Origin: JAHIGH01 sp964564035
GTDB taxonomy: Bacteria > Patescibacteriota > Microgenomatia > Levybacterales > UBA12049
DNA: 5,442 bases
Direction of reading: 5' to 3'
Assembly: GCA_964564035.1 (NCBI GenBank)
Contig: CAZLZN010000039.1
Coordinates: 1 to 5,442, forward strand
The notes beneath the pieces were generated by a model. It had not been told where the DNA came from, did not search any database, and was given only the letters and a program-made list of their open reading frames with translations. Of this stretch, positions 4,355 to 5,442 are shown one piece after another. Numbering within the stretch: the stretch's first letter is position 1; each line of letters opens with the position of its first letter. The position numbers were made by a program, and so were the translations under genes.

Positions 4355-4885
4355 ATGTTCAATTTGAATACTATACTACAAAATTTATACACCTCATTTA
4401 TTGCCAGAAAACTCGGCTCCTGCGGTAAAAACAATTTGTTTATTACTTTTTCCAAATTCTTCGTTCCTGAAAATATACATATTGGTAACAACGTATTTAT
4501 AAATCAGCAGTGTATTCTGGTCGGGGATGAAAAAATAACTATTGAAGATAACGTCAGTATAGGCTTCAGGGCAATGATCATAACCTCCAACAACGAAATA
4601 CACCTCGATCCGAGCACTATGAAACGCGTTCACTATGATGAGCCGATCGTTATCAAGAAAAATGTCTGGATCGGATCAAACGCAGTCATCCTGTCCGGAG
4701 TAACAGTCGGTGAAGGTAGTGTAGTCGCTGCCGGAGCGGTTGTTACCAAAGACGTTCCGCCATATACATTGGTCGGTGAAGTTCCAGCCAGGATTATCAA
4801 AAAAGTAGAGCACAGCGATACATACTCGTCATTAAAAAAGCATTACCTGACCCGCATGCCCCACAAAATAAGGCAAGTAAATTAA
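4355..4885 (+). CDS. Hexapeptide-repeat O-acetyltransferase (maltose/galactoside acetyltransferase-like)
   Basis: This 176-residue protein is built from left-handed beta-helix hexapeptide repeats: I41-H-I-G-N-N-V-F-I, I61-T-I-E-D-N-V-S-I-G, then I98-V-I-K-K-N-V-W-I-G and G115-V-T-V-G-E-G-S-V-V-A-A-G-A-V-V-T-K-D-V. It ends with the usual closing V-P-A-R-I-I-K-K (143-150). Such enzymes transfer acetyl groups from acetyl-CoA to sugar hydroxyls, here plausibly on surface polysaccharides. The N-terminal about 35 residues replace the MAC domain of classical maltose acetyltransferases. One oddity is that the catalytic His of the T-x-x-H motif appears as N80 in T77-S-N-N80, with H83 three residues later, so the active site may differ. 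It has its own strong promoter and faces a converging gene across a long repeat-rich gap. The acetyltransferase fold is sure; the substrate is not. Confidence 0.85.
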   Translation: MFNLNTILQNLYTSFIARKLGSCGKNNLFITFSKFFVPENIHIGNNVFINQQCILVGDEKITIEDNVSIGFRAMIITSNNEIHLDPSTMKRVHYDEPIVIKKNVWIGSNAVILSGVTVGEGSVVAAGAVVTKDVPPYTLVGEVPARIIKKVEHSDTYSSLKKHYLTRMPHKIRQVN

Positions 4886-4956
4886 AATTCTCAATTCCCT
4901 GTTTTTTCTCTCTGCTCGAAAATTTCTTATTGTGAGCGTTGCCGGCCCAAGGCTGA

Positions 4957-4971
4957 TCCGCCTCAAGCGGA
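4957..4971. repeat. Short TCCGC/GCGGA hairpin
   Basis: TCCGC (4957-4961) pairs with GCGGA (4967-4971) across the 5-base loop CTCAA. On the plus strand it is followed by AAAAC, and on the minus strand by ATCAGCC, so it has no T-tract in either direction. It resembles other short GC-rich repeats of this kind of genome and lies 71 bases after the acetyltransferase stop. Confidence 0.4.
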
Positions 4972-5118
4972 AAAACTAACCTTAAGCACATACTAAAAGA
5001 TAACCCCAATTGCGATTTAAACAAAGGCCGTTAAGTTTTTCGAAGTAAACGCAGTAAATAATCCATACATTCGGCATATTCGAGCATGCGTTAAAAAAAT
5101 CTGACGAGTAAGCGTAAA

Positions 5119-5139
5119 CCTGCCTGCCGCTCAGGCAGG
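5119..5139. repeat. CCTGCC-type hairpin, second copy
   Basis: CCTGCCTG (5119-5126) pairs perfectly with CAGGCAGG (5132-5139) across the loop CCGCT. It shares its arms with the element at 64-84 but has a different centre. It is followed by GAAAATAG with no T-run, so it is more likely a dispersed repeat than a terminator. Confidence 0.6.
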
Positions 5140-5232
5140 GAAAATAGAAAGGCGAAGCTATTTATTCAATAAAGCGGAGTCCGGTATTTTCAGCGAACGA
5201 GGAAGGATTTTAACGCGCAGATCTTGCCGACG

Positions 5233-5269
5233 CTTTTGGTTCTTTGTGCGCACAAAGAACATATAAAAG
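5233..5269. repeat. Two-tier hairpin repeat, copy 2, with a 22-bp perfect palindrome
   Basis: GTTCTTTGTGC (5239-5249) and GCACAAAGAAC (5250-5260) are perfect reverse complements with no spacer. Outside them CTTTT (5233-5237) pairs with AAAAG (5265-5269). The architecture equals that at 7-40. TTTTT at 5270-5274 follows directly on the plus strand, so it might end transcripts from the acetyltransferase side. It also lies 49 bases past the stop of the converging minus-strand gene, where it could cap that mRNA's 3' end. Confidence 0.62.
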
Positions 5270-5317
5270 ATTTTTAGCTTCTTCTACTTATAAAAGTACA
5301 ACATAAAACATCCTGTC

Positions 5318-5442
5318 TCATTCAGCAGGATATAACTTCATCTGTTCATTCCACAATCTAAAAGACAAACTATCATCTGGAATCTCGATATCATCAAAAG
5401 TAAGCGCACTGTCTTTTGGCACGTCATTTTTCAGAACACATC
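5318..5442 (-). CDS. C-terminal fragment of a probable SAF-domain oxidoreductase (COG4091-like), partial
   Basis: Only the last 40 codons lie in the window; the gene runs off the right edge. The visible end begins C-V-L-K-N-D-V-P-K-D-S-A-L-T-F-D-D-I and goes on to a final L-W-N-E-Q segment before a TGA stop. The pattern of K-x-D-x-x-K-(D)-x-x-L-T-x-D-D followed by a Leu-rich tail matches the SAF-like C-terminus of homoserine-dehydrogenase-like NAD(P)-dependent oxidoreductases (COG4091), which are often found in surface sugar gene clusters. Other SAF-domain enzymes, such as sialic/legionaminic acid synthases, carry a similar motif and cannot be excluded from 40 residues. It converges on the acetyltransferase across the repeat-rich spacer. 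The missing Rossmann domain to the right would decide the matter. Confidence 0.55.
   Translation of the reverse strand, partial: CVLKNDVPKDSALTFDDIEIPDDSLSFRLWNEQMKLYPAE

Larger units (their letters stand above)
4886..5317. other. 432-base noncoding spacer with several hairpins
   Basis: I see no convincing gene in this stretch between two converging genes. It holds a TCCGC/GCGGA hairpin (4957-4971), a CCTGCC hairpin (5119-5139), a long-range 9-bp pairing between GCGTTAAAA (5088-5096) and TTTTAACGC (5208-5216) that encloses it, and a perfect 22-bp palindrome (5239-5260). The palindrome and the CCTGCC hairpin have relatives at the left end of the window, so the spacer looks like a mosaic of dispersed repeats. 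A structured RNA is possible but not shown. Confidence 0.55.

Noticed and set aside
4797..5024. Minus-strand frame of 75 codons at the end of the acetyltransferase gene and into the spacer
   Set aside because: It has no recognisable domain, overlaps the real gene's 3' end and includes a repeat-type hairpin.
5318..5320. TGA read as glycine (as in Gracilibacteria or Absconditabacteria)
   Set aside because: The TGA sits where the family is expected to end, read-through would add only about ten unremarkable residues, and the full genes here all read through without in-frame TGA.

Overview
The window looks like a piece of a small-genome bacterium of the Candidate Phyla Radiation (Patescibacteria; a Parcubacteria-like lineage is my best guess). 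The reasons are short intergenic hairpins of the CCTGCC/GGCAGG type, an isolated AtpZ-like gene, many short genes with AT-rich starts and no Shine-Dalgarno sequences, and small toxin-antitoxin pairs scattered between housekeeping and cell-surface genes. This assignment rests on recollection of such genomes, not on a marker gene. The standard genetic code fits.

Layout, left to right. 1-141: noncoding, with two hairpin repeats and the promoter of the first gene. 142-1422: membrane flippase for polysaccharide or lipid-linked sugars. 1423-1574: noncoding, with a dispersed palindrome and a cluster of inverted repeats upstream of the next promoter. 1575-2226: a MntA-type minimal nucleotidyltransferase and a HepT-type HEPN toxin, one base apart. 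2296-2505: AtpZ/AtpI-like small membrane protein. 2621-3548: a second toxin-antitoxin-like pair, a DUF6922-like small protein overlapping an AbiEii-type nucleotidyltransferase. 3589-4257: membrane-anchored DsbA-like thiol oxidoreductase. 4355-4885: hexapeptide acetyltransferase. 4886-5317: 432 bases without a gene, rich in hairpins. 5318-5442, minus strand: C-terminal end of a probable SAF-domain (COG4091-like) oxidoreductase.

Functionally, the flippase, the acetyltransferase and possibly the SAF-domain oxidoreductase suit cell-surface polysaccharide work. DsbA acts on exported proteins. The two toxin-antitoxin modules are clearly more AT-rich (25-40% GC in sampled lines) than the flippase, DsbA and AtpZ genes, as expected for acquired modules.

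The most striking signal is in the promoters. All six genes that begin a transcription unit have a -10 box only 5-13 bases before the ATG and no Shine-Dalgarno sequence, so most of the mRNAs should be leaderless. Two promoters have identical geometry (-35, 17 bases, extended -10, 7 bases, ATG). In that geometry the TTG of the -35 box is in frame with the ATG and can be mistaken for a start codon. Two promoters carry a perfect palindrome that looks like an operator: a 23-bp one centred on the -10 of the AbiEii module, and a 14-bp one between -35 and -10 of the DsbA gene.
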